Shown: positions 1 to 9,162 of the stretch, piece by piece
How the letters are laid out: each line of letters starts with the position of its first letter
Numbering within the stretch: position 1 is the stretch's first letter
Notes under the pieces: model-generated
Seen by the model: only the letters and a program-made list of their open reading frames with translations
Database searches by the model: none
What the model was told of the DNA's origin: nothing
Origin: Candidatus Saccharicenans sp.
GTDB taxonomy: Bacteria; Acidobacteriota; Aminicenantia; Aminicenantales; Saccharicenantaceae
DNA length: 54,817 nucleotides
Reading direction: 5' to 3'
NCBI GenBank assembly: GCA_030018265.1
Contig: JASEFX010000010.1
Span: 1 to 54,817 of the forward strand
Made by a program: the position numbers and the translations under genes

Positions 1-1
1 C

Positions 2-523
2 ACCGTCGGCTCGAAGGCGCCGTCGGTGGCCGAACTTCCCGACGGACGGTTGCTGATGCTCATCAGGACCGGCTTTGACCGGTTCTGGCAGGCCATCTCG
101 GATGACGGCAAGTACTGGCGGACGATTCAGCCTTCATCGATAGACGCGAGCAGTTCGCCCGGCTATCTTTTGAGGCTCAGAAGCGGGCGTCTGGTTCTCG
201 TCTGGAACAGGCTCAACCCGGAAGACCGACTCTGGCCAAAAACCCGTCCGACTCCGTTTCATTCTGAACTTCCAGCTTCCTGGCATCGCGAGGAGCTCAG
301 TATTTCTTTCTCCGACGATGGCTTTCACTGGGCCGAGCCGGTGGTCATAGCTAAACAGCCTGGCGGACAGCTGAGCTATCCTTACGTTTTTGAACCCGAA
401 CCCGGGGTTCTATGGGTGGTTGCGGGATTTGCCTTCAAGAAACCCTGGGAAGACCCCTGGCCGCTTCGCCTGGAGCTCCGGGAAAAAGATTTTATCGCCG
501 CTCCGAAAAGAAAAACAAAATGA
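2..523 (+). CDS. Sialidase-like (BNR repeat) protein, 3' part
   Basis: The reading frame is open to the left edge, so the true start is outside the window. The visible 173 residues contain two Asp-box/BNR-like blocks (around SDDGKYW and SDDGFHW), an ELPDGRLLMLIRT strand typical of six-bladed sialidase/exo-glycosidase propellers, and a C-terminal strand ending in basic residues. Family knowledge suggests a secreted or periplasmic glycosidase, or a carbohydrate-binding propeller, acting on sialic acid or related sugars. The catalytic arginines and acid cannot be checked because the N-terminal half is missing. It ends 18 nt before the M55 peptidase start and is probably cotranscribed with it. 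Substrate is unknown. Confidence 0.6.
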   Translation, partial: TVGSKAPSVAELPDGRLLMLIRTGFDRFWQAISDDGKYWRTIQPSSIDASSSPGYLLRLRSGRLVLVWNRLNPEDRLWPKTRPTPFHSELPASWHREELSISFSDDGFHWAEPVVIAKQPGGQLSYPYVFEPEPGVLWVVAGFAFKKPWEDPWPLRLELREKDFIAAPKRKTK

Positions 524-541
524 TAAAAGGAGGAGGTCAGT

Positions 542-1441
542 ATGAGGCAGAAATTATTCCTGATAATGGTTTCCCTGGCTCTGATTTTTCTTCTGGTCGG
601 GCCAGCGCCGGCCCAGGTGAAAAAACCGAAGATATATATATCGGTTGATATCGAAGGCATTGCTCATGTGGTTAACGCTCAGACCGCTGCTGGCCAGTTT
701 GATTACGAGCGCGGCCGCAGATTGATGACGGCCGAAGTCAACGCGGCCATCGAAGGTTGCCTGGCGGCCGGGGCCGGGGAGATTATAGTTTCGGATTCTC
801 ACGGGAATGCCCAGAATATCATTCCCGAAGACCTGAATGAGAAAGCCTTTCTCATCAGGTCATTTCCGCGTCCGCTTCTTCAGATGGAAGGAATCGATGC
901 CAGCTTTGACGGCGTGATATTTATCGGTTATCATCCGAAAGAAGGAACTCCTCAGGGGAACCTGGCTCATACCATCTGGGGGACAAAATTTGAGGAAATA
1001 AAAATTAACGGCCGAGTGGTGTCCGAGGCGCTGTTTAACGCGGCGGTGGCCGGTCATTTTGACGTTCCGGTTATTCTGGTGTGCGGCGACCAGAATGTGG
1101 TGGCGGAAGCTAAGGAGAATTTTCCCGGAGTGGAGACGGTGATGACAAAACAGTCGCTCGGGTTCCTTTCAGCCATGTCTCCTCATCCGAAAACGATTCA
1201 GGCGGAAATAAGAAAGAAAGCCGAACTGGCGGTGAGGAAAATCAAGGAGCTGAAACCTTATAAAGTGCAGACTCCGGTTCGCCTGGAAATCGCCTTCAAG
1301 AATATTTTTGATGCCGAAACAACCGCCTATCTCCCCTGGGTCAAGCGAACCGGCGGCAAAAAGGTTGAGGTGGAACTGGCTGATATGCTGGAGGTCAATC
1401 GTTTCATCACCGCGCTTTTTGCCATAAATAACCGCACCTGA
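542..1441 (+). CDS. M55 family D-aminopeptidase (DppA-like), exported
   Basis: A 299-aa protein with an N-terminal signal peptide (cleavage near PAPAQ, residue 25), followed by an M55 fold. The DppA metal ligands and active-site residues are visible: SVDIEG (Asp36, Glu38), SDSHG (His87), GYH (His131), AHT (His143) and SEA (Glu162), with spacings like those of Bacillus DppA. DppA is a self-compartmentalising zinc enzyme that removes D-amino acids from peptides. An exported copy suggests use of peptidoglycan-derived D-Ala peptides, which is an inference. A strong SD (AGGAGG) precedes the ATG. It follows the sialidase-like gene closely. Confidence 0.9.
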   Translation: MRQKLFLIMVSLALIFLLVGPAPAQVKKPKIYISVDIEGIAHVVNAQTAAGQFDYERGRRLMTAEVNAAIEGCLAAGAGEIIVSDSHGNAQNIIPEDLNEKAFLIRSFPRPLLQMEGIDASFDGVIFIGYHPKEGTPQGNLAHTIWGTKFEEIKINGRVVSEALFNAAVAGHFDVPVILVCGDQNVVAEAKENFPGVETVMTKQSLGFLSAMSPHPKTIQAEIRKKAELAVRKIKELKPYKVQTPVRLEIAFKNIFDAETTAYLPWVKRTGGKKVEVELADMLEVNRFITALFAINNRT

Positions 1442-1448
1442 TTCTTTG

Positions 1449-1476
1449 AACCGTTTGCTATCTGTACGGTTTTATT
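1449..1476 (+). terminator. Weak intrinsic terminator after the M55 gene
   Basis: AACCGT (1449-1454) can pair with ACGGTT (1466-1471) across an 11-nt loop, followed by a T-rich tail. It lies 8 nt after the M55 stop codon. The stem is only six base pairs, so termination is probably partial. Confidence 0.35.
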
Positions 1477-1519
1477 GTAATTATGAAAAGTTCGATTAGA
1501 CTTTTTCGACGGAATTAAC

Positions 1520-3532
1520 ATGAGCCTTTTCCTGCTGGCCGAGCTGCTGATTGTTCTGCTCGCTTCAATTTTAGTCATCGTTCTTTTCCATCGTCTCAGG
1601 ATTCCGGCGGTGGTCGGATTTTTGATTACCGGTATTCTGATCGGACCTGGCGGGCTCGGGCTGGTTAAAGATCTGCGGATGATAAGCGCTCTGGCTGAGG
1701 TCGGAGTGATGATGCTGCTTTTTGTCATCGGCATCGAGTTTTCGCTCGAGCGGCTGCAGAGAATCCAGCGATTTTTCTGGGTCGGCGGGAGTTTGCAGCT
1801 TTTGATGACCGTGATGGTTGTGGCTGCGATATCGAGATTGCTCGGGGCAGCGGCGGAGGAAGCGGTAGTTTTCGGATTTCTGGTGGCCTTGAGTTCGACC
1901 GCGGTGGCGATGAAACTGCTGGCTGACAGGAGACAGCTCGAGGCTCCGCACGGACAGATTTCTCTCGGTATTCTTATTTTTCAGGACATGGCACTCGTCC
2001 CGATGCTCGCCCTTATTCCACTCCTGGCCAATCTGGCAGCTGTCTCCTTCATCGACCTGGGAGGGCGCTTTCTGCTGAGCCTGGGAGCGGTGGTTCTGGT
2101 GTTTTTCATCGCCAGAAAAGTAATGCCGGCAGTCATCTCGATCATCGTCAGAACCAGGATAAAGGAAATATTTCTCCTGTCAGCTCTTTTTGCCTGTCTC
2201 GGAATGGCTTATCTCACCTCCTCGCTCGGGTTGTCCCTGGCGCTTGGAGCTTTTTTAGCCGGAGTGATCATTTCTGAATCGCCTTACAGCCATCAGATGG
2301 TCTCCGACATTCTGCCCTTCAAGGATGTTTTCAACAGTCTGTTTTTTGTTTCGATCGGGATGCTGCTCGACACCCGCCTTGCCTGGAAATTAAGATGGTC
2401 GGTCCTGGCAGTGGTGGCCGGTATCATCCTTATCAAACTGGCGGTAGTTTTCCTGACGGTAAGGTTGATGAAATTTAATTTCCGGGTGGCCCTTCTCACC
2501 GCTCTCGGACTGGCGCAGATAGGAGAATTCTCGTTTGTTCTGGCCGGTGTCAGCCGGGAAAACGGTCTTCTTGGAGGAAAAATCTTTCAGATTTTTGTGG
2601 CTTCATCGGTCCTGACCATTTTAGCCACCCCGCTGCTTCTCTCTTTCGGTCCCTGGCTGGTGGAAGCGGTAGAAAAAATTCAGCGGCGGGCATTTCGTCC
2701 GTTGTTGTCCGATTTTCCAGTTCCAGACGGTAAAAAACTTAAGGATCACGTGATAATCGCCGGATTCGGGCTGAACGGTCGGAACCTGGCCAGGGTTTTG
2801 AAGGAAACGGGAATTTCCTACGTGGTGATAGAGCTCAACCCGGAAACCTGCCGGGAAGCTCAGGGAGCCGGAGAGCCAATCATTTTTGGTGACGTCTCGA
2901 GCGAACTGATTCTGAAGGAAGCTGGCATAGCTTCCGCCAGAGCTCTGGTGGTGGCTGTCTCCGACCCGGCGGCCGCCAGACGGACGGTAAGCATTGCCAG
3001 AAAGTTGAATCCCGAGGCGTTCATAATAGTTCGCACGCGTTTTGCCTCGGAAATCGAAGAGCTCTATTCGCTCGGAGCCAGCGACGTCATTCCGGAAGAG
3101 TTTGAGACTTCGATAGAAATTTTTGTTCGGGTGCTGGAAAAATACCATTTGCCGAGGAATATCATCAACACCCAGGTTCAGATCATACGAAGCGAAAGAT
3201 ACGGCCTGCTCAGAGGAGCCCGGTCGTCGTCGCGGCGCCTTGCGGAGAAAATTTATGATTACCTGGAAGCCGGGGTGGTGGAGACGTTTCTGGTTCCGGC
3301 CGGTTCCTGGCTCGCGGGCAGAACCCTGGGAGAACTCGACCTTCGGGGGAAAACGGGAGTGACCGTGATCGCCGTGGTCAGGAACGAAAAGACCCACAGC
3401 GGTCCCGGCGCCGAATTCCGTTTGCTCGAACGTGATATTCTGGTGCTGGTTGGCGACCATCAGGCAATGGATGAGGCTTTTAACTATCTGGAGGGGAAAA
3501 GCGCCAGCGACGATTTTAAGGGCGAAAAATAA
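1520..3532 (+). CDS. CPA2 (KefB-type) cation:proton antiporter with TrkA-N and TrkA-C domains
   Basis: A 670-aa inner-membrane protein. Residues 1 to about 390 are hydrophobic with about 12-13 membrane segments and the Na+/H+ exchanger motif region (GVMMLLFVIGIEFS). Residues about 405-520 form a RCK/TrkA-N Rossmann domain with the nucleotide loop GFGLNGRN. Residues about 590-665 form a TrkA-C domain. The family exchanges K+ or Na+ for H+ and is gated by nucleotide or glutathione binding to the RCK domain. The length is normal for a KefB-like protein with both cytoplasmic domains. The ATG has only a weak upstream SD. No KefG/KefF-type ancillary gene is adjacent. Confidence 0.92.
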   Translation: MSLFLLAELLIVLLASILVIVLFHRLRIPAVVGFLITGILIGPGGLGLVKDLRMISALAEVGVMMLLFVIGIEFSLERLQRIQRFFWVGGSLQLLMTVMVVAAISRLLGAAAEEAVVFGFLVALSSTAVAMKLLADRRQLEAPHGQISLGILIFQDMALVPMLALIPLLANLAAVSFIDLGGRFLLSLGAVVLVFFIARKVMPAVISIIVRTRIKEIFLLSALFACLGMAYLTSSLGLSLALGAFLAGVIISESPYSHQMVSDILPFKDVFNSLFFVSIGMLLDTRLAWKLRWSVLAVVAGIILIKLAVVFLTVRLMKFNFRVALLTALGLAQIGEFSFVLAGVSRENGLLGGKIFQIFVASSVLTILATPLLLSFGPWLVEAVEKIQRRAFRPLLSDFPVPDGKKLKDHVIIAGFGLNGRNLARVLKETGISYVVIELNPETCREAQGAGEPIIFGDVSSELILKEAGIASARALVVAVSDPAAARRTVSIARKLNPEAFIIVRTRFASEIEELYSLGASDVIPEEFETSIEIFVRVLEKYHLPRNIINTQVQIIRSERYGLLRGARSSSRRLAEKIYDYLEAGVVETFLVPAGSWLAGRTLGELDLRGKTGVTVIAVVRNEKTHSGPGAEFRLLERDILVLVGDHQAMDEAFNYLEGKSASDDFKGEK

Positions 3533-4007
3533 TAAACTAAACAAGCGATTTTTTCCTGAAGTCAGACGCTTTTTTCGCTAATTTGCGTCATTAGACGGGC
3601 TAAAAATTTTCCGAAAAATTGAATTAATTTGTTCTGCGGCTCCCGCTCTTTGCCGCGCCACGGCTTAAAAGGGAAGTTGATCCGGGAGGAAAAAATTGAA
3701 AAAAAGAATGAGTTATGTTTGAGGGGAGACCTGTGATAATTCTGATTAATGCCGTTTTCATTAAGTTCTCAGCTTTGCCGCGAAACTGCATCGGCTTATA
3801 TTTTCTAACCATTTTCAGGGAGTTGAGCGGGCGAAATTCCTGGCGGTCCGGAGATATTTTCTGTTCTTACCACGGGGAGCAAGGGCGAAGTCAATGATTT
3901 GTCAGGCTTCATCCGGCCCCCACCCGTTTCTTTGAGTTAAAATTTGCCTGAAGCGGGATTTCTGTTTTATATTATAGCTGCTTATACAGGATGAAGGGGT
4001 TCGGCCG
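3533..4007 (+). other. 475-nt intergenic region with a candidate promoter at its end
   Basis: I find no convincing gene. Just after the antiporter stop, two short stems compete: AAGCG (3545-3549) with CGCTT near 3570, or GACGC near 3568 with GCGTC near 3588. The first is followed by a T-run and may act as a weak terminator. The middle part is unremarkable. The only ATG ORF (60 codons from 3715) has an ordinary, non-protein-like composition. A candidate promoter for the kinase lies near the right end. Confidence 0.5.
3944..3973 (+). promoter_or_regulatory. Putative sigma-70-type promoter for the GAF/PAS kinase
   Basis: TTGCCT (3944-3949) and TATATT (3968-3973) are separated by 18 bp. They lie 35 bp upstream of the kinase ATG, and AAGGGG (SD-like) is at 3995-4000. 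This is a match by eye only. Confidence 0.4.
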
Positions 4008-6683
4008 ATGCCAGGAAAATCCCGCAGCAGTAGTAAGCCAGAAGCCGGAGAATCGTGTGTAAGATTCAACCGCCGCCTTCTCCAGCTCTTCCGCGGGCTC
4101 CGGGAGGTGGCCGACAGGGAGAATCATTTAGAGAAATTTCTGGAAGAAACGGCCAGACTTCTTGGCCAGACTTTCGGTCACGGAAGGGTAACGATTTTTC
4201 TTTATGATGAAGAGACGCAGGAATTGTATTATCAGCGGGGATGGATTAACGACGGGGGAGAAATTCCGACCGGCTACAGACAGAAAATCACTCAGGGGCT
4301 TATGGGTAAGGCCATCAGAAACCACTCGCCGCTTGTCGTCCAGGATGTTTCCAGCCATAAGGATTTTATTCCTGTTCCCGGACTTAAAGCCGGTTCAGAA
4401 GCCTGCTTTCCGATAACCTTCCGGAATGATATTCTCGGTCTGCTGGATATTATCGACCGGAGAAAGGGGGCCTTCAAAAAAGAGGAGATAGATTTTCTGA
4501 GCTTTTTGGTCCGTTTTATCGGTTCGGCTCTGGCTGAGCGACAGAAGGCCAGAGCCCTGACCACTCAGGCCGAAAAGACCACGTTGATTCTTGACGGGAT
4601 GCGAGATGGTTATTATGAAGTGGATCTGAAAGGCCGATTCACTTTTGTGAATAAAGCTCTGGCCAGAGCCTGGGGCCGCAGCCGGGAAGAAATGCTCGGC
4701 CGGAGTTACCGGGATTTCCTTGTGCCGGAAAGCGTGGAAAAGGTGTTCAGCATTTTCAATGAGGTGTTCAGAACCGGGCAGGCCAGGCTCGGGGTTCAGG
4801 CTCAGGTCAGGGACATTAACGACCAGCTTCACGTCATAGAATTTTCAGTCGCTCTTTTCCGGAACGAAGCCGGAGAACCAACGGGATTTTACGGGATCAT
4901 TCATGACGTAACGGAAAGAGTCAGGATGGAGAAGGAGCTGAGGGAAGCCAACGCCCGGTTTGCCTCCCTGCTGGAAGCTCTGCCAGATGTAATTTATTTC
5001 AAGGATCAGGAGGGCAGAAACCTGATCGTCAACCGGGCGATGGAAGAGCTGACCGGGTTAACCCGGGAAAGAATAATCGGAAAAAGGGATGAAGAGATAT
5101 TCCCGCCCGAACTGGCTCTCCAGTGCCGGCAATCGGACGCGGAGGTTTTAAAACAGAAAAGATCTCTGCGATTTTATGAAAGCCTTAACGATAATAACGG
5201 CCGGAAAATATATTTTGAGACCATCAAATCTCCGGTTTTTGATAAGGACGGTAATCTCATCGGAATAGTAGGAATAAGCCGGAATATCACCGGTATGAAA
5301 GAAGCTGAAGAACGGCTGAAGGAAAGCGAGAGAAGCTTCAGAAGCCTTTTTGAAAATGCCACCGTGGGCATCTACCGCACTTCTCCTGATGGCCGTATTT
5401 TGCTGGCCAATCCAGCCCTGATCAGAATGCTCGGCTATGAAAGCTTTGAAGAACTGGCGACCAGAAGTCTGGAAAAAGAAAGCTTCGAGCCTTCCTATCC
5501 GCGTGAATTGTTTATAGAGCAGATAGAAAAATATGGAGAATTAAGGGGCCTGGAAGCTGCCTGGAAAAGAAAGGACGGCTCTTTCATCTATGTAAGAGAG
5601 AGCGCCAGAGCCATAAAGGATGAAAACGGGAAGACGCTCTATTATGAAGGGATTGTTGAAGACATTACGGAAAAGAAGGAAGCCGAATTGAGACTGACGG
5701 CCCAGCAGGAACTCCTGCAGACGGTTATCGACAGCGCCGAAGACATCATCTTCATTCTGGATAAAGATTACAGGATATTGCTATTCAACAGAGCCGCTCA
5801 AGAATACTTCGGGGTGTCCCCTGAAGAGGTGGCCGGAAAGAACATGGCGGCGTTGTATCCTGAAGAAAGCTGGCCTTCTGCCCGGGAAAGGTTTGACAGA
5901 GTACTCCGGGGAGAAGTTGTTCGTGAAGATGTCAGTTTTGATTACAGAGGCCGGAAGGTAATACTCAACGTGACTCAAGTTCCTCTGCGGAATAAAAAAG
6001 GAGAAATTTACGGACTGTGCGGCATTGCCAGAGATATATCGAACAGAGTGGCCATGGAACAGGCGCTGGAGTCCTCGGTGAAAGAGAAGGAAGCGCTGCT
6101 GAGGGAAATTCACCACCGGGTTAAAAATAACATGCAGGTCATCTGCAGCCTGCTCAACCTCCAGGCCTACCACTCGAAAAACTCTGAACTTACTTCCATT
6201 CTCAAAGACTGCCAGAGCAGAATCCGTTCGATGGCCATTGTGCATGAACAGCTTTACCGTTCCGCCAACCTGGCGAAAATTGATTTTGCCGGTTATCTGG
6301 AGAAATTGGTGGTCCACCTTTATAACGCTCACCGTCAGAGTCAGGAAAAAGTTGCCATTGAAACTCAACTGCAACCGGTAGAACTCGATATAGGTAAGGC
6401 TATACCCCTCGGATTGATGGCCAGCGAAATAATTTCGAATTGTTTCAAGCATGCCTTTCCCGGAGACCGGCGCGGTAGGCTTAAGGTTGTTCTGAGTAAA
6501 ATTGAACCTTCAGGTTTGAAGCTGGAAATAAGCGATGATGGAGTGGGACTTCCGGAAGATTATACCCCGGAAACGAGCAAGACTTTTGGCATGGAGCTGT
6601 TAGAACTTCTGCGGGATCAACTCGGCGCCCGGCTGGAAGTGGACAGAACCTCCGGAACCAGATATCTGATAACCATAACCTGA
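4008..6683 (+). CDS. Soluble sensor histidine kinase: GAF, four PAS domains, HisKA_2, HATPase
   Basis: An 891-aa protein with no membrane segment or signal peptide, so it should be cytoplasmic. Approximate order: GAF (40-180), PAS (190-305), PAS (315-425), PAS (435-560), PAS (565-685), HisKA_2 dimerisation/phosphoacceptor region (690-770) with the IHHRVKNNMQ motif (histidines 702-703), and HATPase_c (790-891) with an N-box (SEIISNCFKHAFP) and G-box (SDDGVGLP). HisKA_2 kinases often lack a linked response regulator and signal to stand-alone receivers or to output proteins. No receiver gene is adjacent here; the nearest is the single-domain receiver at 22269. The GAF and PAS ligands cannot be predicted. 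Confidence 0.93.
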   Translation: MPGKSRSSSKPEAGESCVRFNRRLLQLFRGLREVADRENHLEKFLEETARLLGQTFGHGRVTIFLYDEETQELYYQRGWINDGGEIPTGYRQKITQGLMGKAIRNHSPLVVQDVSSHKDFIPVPGLKAGSEACFPITFRNDILGLLDIIDRRKGAFKKEEIDFLSFLVRFIGSALAERQKARALTTQAEKTTLILDGMRDGYYEVDLKGRFTFVNKALARAWGRSREEMLGRSYRDFLVPESVEKVFSIFNEVFRTGQARLGVQAQVRDINDQLHVIEFSVALFRNEAGEPTGFYGIIHDVTERVRMEKELREANARFASLLEALPDVIYFKDQEGRNLIVNRAMEELTGLTRERIIGKRDEEIFPPELALQCRQSDAEVLKQKRSLRFYESLNDNNGRKIYFETIKSPVFDKDGNLIGIVGISRNITGMKEAEERLKESERSFRSLFENATVGIYRTSPDGRILLANPALIRMLGYESFEELATRSLEKESFEPSYPRELFIEQIEKYGELRGLEAAWKRKDGSFIYVRESARAIKDENGKTLYYEGIVEDITEKKEAELRLTAQQELLQTVIDSAEDIIFILDKDYRILLFNRAAQEYFGVSPEEVAGKNMAALYPEESWPSARERFDRVLRGEVVREDVSFDYRGRKVILNVTQVPLRNKKGEIYGLCGIARDISNRVAMEQALESSVKEKEALLREIHHRVKNNMQVICSLLNLQAYHSKNSELTSILKDCQSRIRSMAIVHEQLYRSANLAKIDFAGYLEKLVVHLYNAHRQSQEKVAIETQLQPVELDIGKAIPLGLMASEIISNCFKHAFPGDRRGRLKVVLSKIEPSGLKLEISDDGVGLPEDYTPETSKTFGMELLELLRDQLGARLEVDRTSGTRYLITIT

Positions 6684-6753
6684 AGTTTTCCATTGAGGTC
6701 GTAGTCTCGTTAACATTTTTAATTATCCCGAAAAAAGCCGGAGGAGAGGTTTT

Positions 6754-6834
6754 CTGCCTGAAACGCCATTTTTACCAGATGGTAGAAGGGCGACTGTAGA
6801 GTTACGGGGAAGTTAAAACCCGGTTATCAGGCAG
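6754..6834 (+). ncRNA. Possible structured RNA (three-way junction) in the kinase 3' UTR
   Basis: Three helices can form. P1 pairs CTGCCTGA (6754-6761) with TCAGGCAG (6827-6834). P2 pairs CGCC (6764-6767) with GGCG (6789-6792) and continues, past one bulged A, to TACC/GGTA closing an AGAT loop. P3 pairs CGGG (6805-6808) with CCCG (6819-6822). A second CTGCCTG at 6877-6883 could displace the 5' strand of P1, giving an alternative fold just before the terminator. It matches no riboswitch class I recognise. It could be chance folding. Confidence 0.3.
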
Positions 6835-6891
6835 GCGAGGGTTGATCGGCCGGTGGGTGGTTATGTGTAAAATTCTCTGCCTGTAAAATTA

Positions 6892-6925
6892 AAAAGCCCC
6901 TCTTTTTATAGAGGGGCTTTTAATT
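6892..6925. terminator. Strong bidirectional intrinsic terminator
   Basis: A perfect 11-bp stem pairs AAAAGCCCCTC (6892-6902) with GAGGGGCTTTT (6911-6921) across an 8-nt loop, with T-rich flanks on both strands. It lies between the convergent kinase gene and beta-barrel gene and should end both transcripts. Confidence 0.9.
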
Positions 6926-6956
6926 TCGAGTGTTTGCTTCTTGCTGCCGGCGAATC

Positions 6957-7574
6957 TTAAAAGGCTATGCCGATCGTGGCTGACCAGACGCCATTTTTAA
7001 CGTCAGGTTGTGTCCCTTCCTCGATGGCTGTGAGGACCTTTTTCAGACCGAGGCTGTATCTGATGTCGATCATGAAATGCCGTCCGAAATCCAGACCTGC
7101 TCCAAAAATCGCGCCATAGTCGTTGTTTTCCAGTAGCCTTTCTTCAAGTGGAATATCCTGTCCGTTGATCTGAAGTTTTTCCTTCAGCTTGAAACCCACA
7201 GACGGTCCGGCAAAGACGGCTGGCTGAATTCCAGGAGTCGGGATTCTTATTTTAAGGAGCAGAGGAATTTCGACATAATCTCCGTAAAGTTTGCCAGTGT
7301 ATTCACCCAGCGGATCTTCAATCTGAGAGCCTTTCATCGTGTAGAGAACTTCTGGTTGAATGGTAATTATTTTCCCGATGTTTATTGCCAGGAAGATGCC
7401 CGCAGTGAACCCGAGCTTATTCTTTATGGTTCCTTCCAGATCCTGAACGTCCGCTCCGGTCAATTTGGCGGCGCTGGCGCCCCCACGAATACCGAGCTGC
7501 ACTCCAGCCAGAGCGCTGGTCTGAAAAGCCAGCAGAAGCAGCACGACCGAAAGGATAGCCGTAAGTCTTTTCAT
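6957..7574 (-). CDS. Outer-membrane beta-barrel protein (porin-family, OMP_b-brl type)
   Basis: A 205-aa protein with a signal peptide ending at ...SALAG (about residue 24). Alternating hydrophobic strands follow, and the sequence ends in an aromatic residue (GIAF), as in small eight-stranded barrels of the OMP_b-brl_2 type. Repeating segments such as VQLGIRGGASAAKL, FTAGIFLAINIG and GAIFGAGLDFG fit membrane strands. SD AAGGAGG lies 6 nt upstream of the ATG. The function within the family is unknown (structural barrel or adhesin). It is monocistronic, bounded by the terminator downstream. Confidence 0.8.
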   Translation of the reverse strand: MKRLTAILSVVLLLLAFQTSALAGVQLGIRGGASAAKLTGADVQDLEGTIKNKLGFTAGIFLAINIGKIITIQPEVLYTMKGSQIEDPLGEYTGKLYGDYVEIPLLLKIRIPTPGIQPAVFAGPSVGFKLKEKLQINGQDIPLEERLLENNDYGAIFGAGLDFGRHFMIDIRYSLGLKKVLTAIEEGTQPDVKNGVWSATIGIAF

Positions 7575-7768
7575 GCGAACCTCCTTTCAAGGTTACTCTC
7601 CAATTATATTTCAACAGAGCGGTCAGGATATAGCCTCAGGGGGTGAAATTGAAGGTCATTTTGAAAGGATGTCAGAGGGGAGGGGCCGGAGGGGTTTTCT
7701 CCGGAGTACGGGTAGCCTGGCGGCAATTTCAGGAGTAAAATAGATGAAAATATTGACTGGAGGTTGGT

Positions 7769-8173
7769 ATGGACGACAGAAAAATAAAAGTTACCTTTGA
7801 AGGAAACCTGAAAGTTAAAGCCGAGTACAGGGGATACAGCATTCTTACCGATCAACCTGTCTATGCCGGAGGGGAAGGGGCAGCGCCCTCTCCGTTTGAC
7901 CTTTTTTTAGCCTCGATTGCCACCTGCGCCGGGTTTTACACTCTGGCTTTCTGCAGGCAGAGAGGTCTGTCCACTGAAGGAATCTATCTGACGATGTCGA
8001 TGGAAAAAGGTCAGGCTTCGAAAATGATTGAAAAAATCAGAATCGAGATACATCTGCCGCCCGATTTTCCGGAAAAATACCGCGAAGCCGTGGTCAAGGC
8101 AGCCGAGCAGTGCGCGGTGAAAGCCCATATAGAAAAACCTCCGGTGTTTGAGACGGTGACGGTTCAGGGTTGA
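7769..8173 (+). CDS. OsmC/Ohr family protein
   Basis: A 134-aa protein of normal OsmC length. It contains the family core GAAPSPFDLFLASIATCAGF with the first redox cysteine, and the second conserved cysteine in EQCAVKAHIEKPP. OsmC proteins reduce organic or fatty-acid peroxides through this cysteine pair. Proteins of this YhfA-like subgroup are less well characterised. SD GGAGGT precedes the ATG. The PAP2 phosphatase starts 7 nt downstream, so the two are probably cotranscribed. Confidence 0.88.
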   Translation: MDDRKIKVTFEGNLKVKAEYRGYSILTDQPVYAGGEGAAPSPFDLFLASIATCAGFYTLAFCRQRGLSTEGIYLTMSMEKGQASKMIEKIRIEIHLPPDFPEKYREAVVKAAEQCAVKAHIEKPPVFETVTVQG

Positions 8174-8179
8174 TGAAAG

Positions 8180-9082
8180 ATGGCCGGCGGTTCGGTGAGC
8201 ATGGAAGTATCAGCCGGCAGCTTGCCCGAAGACAGTCTTTTTCCGGCTGAAAAGCTGGTGATAGCTGCCATCGGTTTTTTTTCTCTCTTGATTGTCGTTG
8301 ATCATTTTCTTCACCGTAACCCGGAGGTCTACCTCGCGGCCTTGAGCCTGCCAGCGATTCTGTTGTTTTCATTTCTGCCGGCGCTGAGAAAGAAATACCA
8401 CCATAAGCCCGGAATCTTTTTTGTTCTTTCAGCTCTGTCTCTTGGCGGTTATGCTTATCTCTATAAACTGGCCGGAGCAGTTATCAATCTTCCCGGGATC
8501 GGGTGGAAGGATGAATTTCTGGCGCGGCTCGATCGGATTATTTTCGGTTTCAACCCGAACTTAATCATAACCTGGCGACCGGTCTGGTTGACCGAATTGA
8601 TGATGTTTGCTTATATGGCTTATCTGCCTCTGGTCGTCTGGCTGGCTTTGATGCTTTACCGCCAGCGTGGACAGCTCGAGCTTCAGAAATATATCTTTGC
8701 TCTTGGACTGGCCTACGTAACTTGTTTTCTGCTTTTCCTTCTGGTGCCGGCCTCAAGCCCGAGGTTTTATTTTGAAAATACGACGCCAGCAGAAGGTCTG
8801 TTTTTTCGCCGGTTGATGGAGCTGGTGGAGAGCTCCGCTCAGTACCGGGGAGGCTCCTTTCCTTCAGCTCACTGTGCCGCCGGCGCGGTGATGCTTTATT
8901 TCGCTCTGAAGACGGGGAGGAAAGTTTCGCCGGTGGTCGTTCCTCTTATCATTCTTTTCTTTATCAGCACGGTTTACGGAGATTACCATTACGGAGTTGA
9001 TGTCATCGCCGGCATTCTAACCGGATTTCTGGCGGTTCTGGCGGTCAGGGTCGCCTCCGCTCGCTGGTCTGAAGAAAATTAA
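8180..9082 (+). CDS. PAP2-family membrane phosphatase
   Basis: A 300-aa integral membrane protein with about seven hydrophobic segments. The phosphatase motifs are present: SFPSAH (residues about 229-234) and YGDYHYGVDVIAG near the C-terminus with the catalytic histidine and its partner Asp. The long spacing and the YGDYHYGVD form resemble the PAP2_3/inositol-phosphorylceramide synthase-like branch rather than short PgpB types. Likely reactions are dephosphorylation of undecaprenyl diphosphate or phosphatidic acid, or headgroup transfer; sequence alone does not decide. Seven nt separate it from the osmC-like gene. Confidence 0.85.
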   Translation: MAGGSVSMEVSAGSLPEDSLFPAEKLVIAAIGFFSLLIVVDHFLHRNPEVYLAALSLPAILLFSFLPALRKKYHHKPGIFFVLSALSLGGYAYLYKLAGAVINLPGIGWKDEFLARLDRIIFGFNPNLIITWRPVWLTELMMFAYMAYLPLVVWLALMLYRQRGQLELQKYIFALGLAYVTCFLLFLLVPASSPRFYFENTTPAEGLFFRRLMELVESSAQYRGGSFPSAHCAAGAVMLYFALKTGRKVSPVVVPLIILFFISTVYGDYHYGVDVIAGILTGFLAVLAVRVASARWSEEN

Positions 9083-9162
9083 ACAAGGAGCCGGTCAATC
9101 AGGACTGAAAACTGTCAGATCTGTCCAATGGACGCAGGGTCAGGGTTTTAAGAAAATCAATT

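Noticed and set aside
2621-3544. 307-codon minus-strand ORF opposite the antiporter
   Set aside because: Composition and lack of motifs show it is a shadow of the well-supported KefB-type gene.
3715-3897. 60-codon plus-strand ORF in the gap upstream of the kinase
   Set aside because: No SD, no recognisable fold, and it overlaps nothing conserved; it looks like chance open frame.
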